Below, piece by piece: positions 6,488 through 8,579 of a stretch of 8,579 nt of DNA. Below the pieces are notes generated by a model. It made no database searches. It was not told the origin of the DNA and saw only the letters and a list, made by a program, of their open reading frames with translations. Numbering within the stretch: position 1 is the stretch's first letter; each line of letters begins with the position of its first letter. The translations under genes were made by a program, and so were the position numbers. The DNA comes from Alphaproteobacteria bacterium (GTDB taxonomy: Bacteria > Pseudomonadota > Alphaproteobacteria > Micropepsales > Micropepsaceae): NCBI GenBank assembly GCA_025935155.1, contig JAICVV010000066.1:1-8579 (forward strand), read 5' to 3'.

Positions 6488-7315
6488 CTATTGCGCGCTT
6501 GCCGCATCGGCATCGCCGCAGCTGCCGATCAGGGCGCGGGCGAGCGACAGCGGCGTCACAGTTTCGAGCCCTGCGGCGACATAGGCCGAGCAGGTGATGT
6601 GGGCGAGCGGAGTTCCGCTCGTTGCTGCCGCCACCAAAGCCCCGAGGCGCGCGGTCAGGTCGACGCCGGTGACCACCAGCCGCTGCGCCCCAAGAGATGC
6701 CAGCGCGGCAACCGTCTCAATCGTTTCTTCTGCGTCGGCCGTCGCGGAAACAACACCCACAGCCTCAACAGATTCGATTTGGGCCAGCGCTGAGAATGCC
6801 GCACGTGCCTTGCCGTTGCGCAAGTCGAAACCCGCGGTGTCGATCACAGCAGCCGTATTCGTCTTGCGGCACGCGGCGGTGAGTTTCGCAAGGTGCTCGG
6901 CTCCTTCCGCCACAGCGAAAGGCACATCGATTTCCCTGGCCAGCGCGTCCGCGCGCGGAATGGCGCCCGCCACGCTTGTGCCCGTACAGATCAGATTCAC
7001 CGGCCGGGACGCGTAACGCGCTTGCGCGGCGAGTTTCGACGCCACCGCCGTCTTGCCGCTGCCATGCAAGCCAACCAGCAGCAGCGCCACGTTTTGCGCG
7101 ACATCGATCGGTGCTGATTTCATGCGCCGGTCGAGCGCCCAGGCAAGCGCGAGTGACGGATCGGTTAATCCGCTTTCCGCTGCTGCTTTCGCCAGATCAT
7201 GCGTGACCGCATCCGGCGCGCGATGGCTGCGCAGCAAACTCAGCAGCTCTGCCCGGCCGACGGCATCGCGTGGCTGACGGGACTCCTTCGCAACGAACGT
7301 GCGGAGTTGCGTCAT
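6488..7315 (-). CDS. Short FlhF-like SRP-family GTPase with degenerate motifs
   Basis: A 275-residue protein related to FlhF, the SRP-type GTPase that places polar flagella. MTQLRTFVAKESRQ resembles the FlhF N-terminal start, but the usual long linker region is missing and the helical N-domain follows at once (~22-60). The G-domain has an intact P-loop, GLHGSGKT at 82-89, and DTAGF at 159-163. Two motifs are degenerate. The segment normally reading DTYRIGA or DTFRAAA is TGTSVAGA (111-118), losing the Asp and Arg. The specificity motif TKxD is TGVD (216-219), losing the Lys. The C-terminus (YVAAGLETVTPLSLARALIG) follows the SRP-GTPase pattern. It may bind nucleotide without normal hydrolysis. 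I chose the ATG at 7315 over an in-frame TTG at 7378 because it begins at the FlhF-like N-terminus. It follows sciP and leads into lemA. Confidence 0.75.
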   Translation of the reverse strand: MTQLRTFVAKESRQPRDAVGRAELLSLLRSHRAPDAVTHDLAKAAAESGLTDPSLALAWALDRRMKSAPIDVAQNVALLLVGLHGSGKTAVASKLAAQARYASRPVNLICTGTSVAGAIPRADALAREIDVPFAVAEGAEHLAKLTAACRKTNTAAVIDTAGFDLRNGKARAAFSALAQIESVEAVGVVSATADAEETIETVAALASLGAQRLVVTGVDLTARLGALVAAATSGTPLAHITCSAYVAAGLETVTPLSLARALIGSCGDADAASAQ

Positions 7316-7382
7316 GGCGTTTCCGAATTCCCCCGTTACATCCCTGTGGCGGTTCTTCTCGCGCACAGATTGTCCCAATCCG

Positions 7383-7398
7383 GTAAAATTCGGCTTAA
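7383..7398 (-). promoter_or_regulatory. Candidate CtrA box upstream of the FlhF-like gene
   Basis: The minus strand reads TTAAGCCGAATTTTAC, matching TTAA-N7-TTAAC at 8 of 9 defined positions. It ends 68 bases upstream of the ATG at 7315, in the 122-bp gap after sciP. The position suits direct CtrA control of a flagellar gene. This is a single hand-found match and remains a hypothesis. Confidence 0.35.
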
Positions 7399-7437
7399 TG
7401 CGATGCGTGGCTGATCGAGATTGCCCGAAGAATGGCT

Positions 7438-7716
7438 TTAATTGCGGTATTGCTGCAGGCGGGTGGCGCGCAAGCCCGCAAGGCCGTAACGCTCGATGGA
7501 GCGCTGCCAGCCGAGAAATTCCTCCACCGTCAAGGTGTAGCGCTGGCAGGCTTCATCAAGACTCAACAGGCCGCCCCGCACGGCCGCCACCACTTCTGCT
7601 TTGCGGCGAATAACCCAACGCCTTGTGCCGGGCGGCGGCAAGTCGGCCATCGTCAGTGGGCTTCCGTCCGGCCCCATGACGTAGCTCACTCGTCCCCTTC
7701 GCTCTTCACTGATCAT
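7438..7716 (-). CDS. sciP: SciP, DUF1153 cell-cycle regulator
   Basis: A 92-residue DUF1153 protein, almost the same length as Caulobacter SciP. The conserved N-terminal block VSYVMGPDGSPLTMADLPPPGTRRWVIRR is split here into VSYVMGPDGSPLTMADLPP (residues 10-28) and the following GTRRWVIRRKAEVVAAV. Next come GGLLSLDEACQRY and LTVEEFLGWQ, a TrpR-like helix-turn-helix, and the closing GLAGLRATRLQQYR. In Caulobacter, SciP accumulates in G1, binds CtrA and prevents it from activating its target promoters, including flagellar genes. The ATG at 7716 is favoured by length and by GGGGAG about ten bases upstream; the open frame continues upstream but that part shows no family similarity. Its presence about 4.3 kb from ctrA and beside an FlhF-like gene fits a shared motility and cell-cycle role. 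Confidence 0.95.
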   Translation of the reverse strand: MISEERRGRVSYVMGPDGSPLTMADLPPPGTRRWVIRRKAEVVAAVRGGLLSLDEACQRYTLTVEEFLGWQRSIERYGLAGLRATRLQQYRN

Positions 7717-7956
7717 ACAGGGTGCTCCCCAACGCGTATCTGAGGGACACATTACCCCGCCTGCATTTAAGAAAACCCAAAGCCGCAGAGTAAAAGAACC
7801 AAAAACTTGCCGGCTTGCATGTTCGGAATCGGGAAAACTTTTGCCGATGCGAAACCGAAGTGAGCGATCGGTTAACGCGAGCGGCCTTGCGTGGAGCATT
7901 CTTGTGTTTCTGCTCCAACTTGCGCCCGGCAGTATGCGGTCCTATACGCCCCAAAG
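7717..7956. promoter_or_regulatory. Divergent sciP/mnmA upstream region
   Basis: A 240-bp gene-free space that must contain the promoters of sciP (leftward) and mnmA (rightward). It holds one GANTC site (GAATC, 7826-7830), a GTTAAC element at 7871-7876 without a correctly spaced CtrA partner, and a perfect inverted repeat TGGAGCA/TGCTCCA (7892-7898 and 7911-7917) with a 12-base spacer. I could not assign -35/-10 elements confidently. Confidence 0.4.
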
Positions 7957-8579
7957 ATGAACGCAGAATCCAGGAAGCGTGTGGTTGTCGCCATGTCGGG
8001 CGGCGTGGACTCCTCGGTCACCGCCGCGCTGATGGCGCGCGCCGGTCATGAAGTGATTGGCGTTACGCTTCAGCTTTACGATCATGGCGCGGCGATCCGG
8101 AAGAAGGGCGCCTGCTGCGCGGGCCAGGACATTCACGACGCGCGCCGCGTGGCGGAGCAGCTCGGCATTCCGCATTACGTGCTCGATTACGAGGCGCGGT
8201 TCCGTAAGGCGGTGATCGAGGATTTTGCCGCGTCGTATGCGCGTGGCGAAACGCCCATACCTTGCGTGCGCTGCAACGAGCGGGTGAAGTTTGCCGACCT
8301 GCTGACATTGGCCCAAAATCTCGGTGCCGATGCGCTGGCGACCGGCCATTATGTGCGGCGGGTGAATGGTACAGAAGGTCCCGAGCTTCATGTGGCGGCG
8401 GATGTCAGCCGCGACCAGAGCTACTTTCTCTTTCGTACCACGCGTGAGCAGTTATCGTTTCTCCGCTTCCCGTTAGGCGCCATGGAGAAAAGCGACGTGC
8501 GCGCGAGTGCCTTGGAGCTCGGGCTTGCGGTTGCGGACAAGCCAGACAGCCAGGACATCTGCTTCGTTCCAAACGGCAA
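7957..8579 (+). CDS. mnmA: tRNA-specific 2-thiouridylase MnmA (5' part, cut by window end)
   Basis: The first 207 residues of MnmA, which thiolates the wobble uridine (U34) of tRNAs for Lys, Glu and Gln in the cytoplasm, using ATP and sulfur delivered by a relay or cysteine desulfurase. The PP-loop that adenylates the tRNA base is MSGGVDSS at residues 13-20. The catalytic region follows the family pattern: [11 protein letters not shown] with C106 aligned to the nucleophilic cysteine, GHYVR at 130-134, DQSYFLF at 153-159, and the second cysteine C202 in SQDICFV. The usual full length is about 360-400 residues, so roughly half is missing only because the window ends. The ATG at 7957 has a weak ribosome binding site, but the protein begins at the family's usual point. 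It diverges from sciP. Confidence 0.97.
   Translation, partial: MNAESRKRVVVAMSGGVDSSVTAALMARAGHEVIGVTLQLYDHGAAIRKKGACCAGQDIHDARRVAEQLGIPHYVLDYEARFRKAVIEDFAASYARGETPIPCVRCNERVKFADLLTLAQNLGADALATGHYVRRVNGTEGPELHVAADVSRDQSYFLFRTTREQLSFLRFPLGAMEKSDVRASALELGLAVADKPDSQDICFVPNG

Noticed and set aside
7316..7378. TTG start adding 21 codons to the FlhF-like protein.
   Set aside because: The ATG at 7315 begins exactly at the FlhF-like N-terminal sequence, and the longer form would use a rare start codon.
7717..7899. Upstream in-frame extension of sciP by 61 codons.
   Set aside because: The extra part has no DUF1153 similarity. The 92-residue form matches the family length and has a ribosome binding site.
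1..8579. CRISPR arrays, tRNA or rRNA genes, transposases or integrases.
   Set aside because: None seen. No periodic repeats, cloverleaf-like sequences or recombinase motifs were found in any frame.

Overview
The window is chromosomal DNA of an alphaproteobacterium. The proof is the pair CtrA (2447-3145) and SciP (7438-7716): the essential cell-cycle response regulator and its small antagonist, both essentially restricted to Alphaproteobacteria. Base composition is GC-rich throughout. Genus cannot be fixed from the sequence alone. The CtrA, SciP, FliJ and FlhF-like genes point to a flagellated, probably cell-cycle-differentiating organism.

Layout. Positions 1-101 hold no recognisable gene. 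Positions 102-150 are a near-perfect (47 of 49 bases) second copy of the 3' end of ctrA, in the same orientation as the real end at 2442-2490. Between these two direct copies lies a compact two-gene segment: an exported HAF-repeat protein on the minus strand (151-1119) and a divergent LuxR-family regulator on the plus strand (1247-2377), separated by a short region with inverted repeats. The ctrA gene follows on the minus strand with its own intrinsic terminator (2397-2420). A 366-bp regulatory region with CtrA-like sites and one GANTC site separates it from the divergent fliJ-like gene (3512-3940). Convergent to fliJ is a minus-strand run read in the order FlhF-like GTPase (6488-7315), lemA (5881-6438) and a DUF2207 membrane protein (3959-5884); the last two overlap by four bases. 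Upstream of that run on the same strand is sciP. Divergent from sciP is mnmA (7957 onward), cut by the window end.

How the genes may work together. CtrA activates flagellar and cell-division genes, and SciP restrains CtrA-dependent transcription. FliJ and the FlhF-like protein are flagellar export and placement factors. Candidate CtrA sites precede both ctrA/fliJ and the FlhF-like gene. This is a small cell-cycle/motility neighbourhood with housekeeping (mnmA) and envelope (lemA-DUF2207) genes embedded in it.

The most unusual feature is the duplicated ctrA 3' end. It makes the LuxR/HAF pair look like a small cassette inserted at the end of ctrA, with the gene end regenerated at one side and the displaced end left at the other. 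This resembles the footprint of site-specific integration, but no integrase is visible. A second oddity is that the FlhF-like protein has lost residues normally needed for GTP hydrolysis and specificity.
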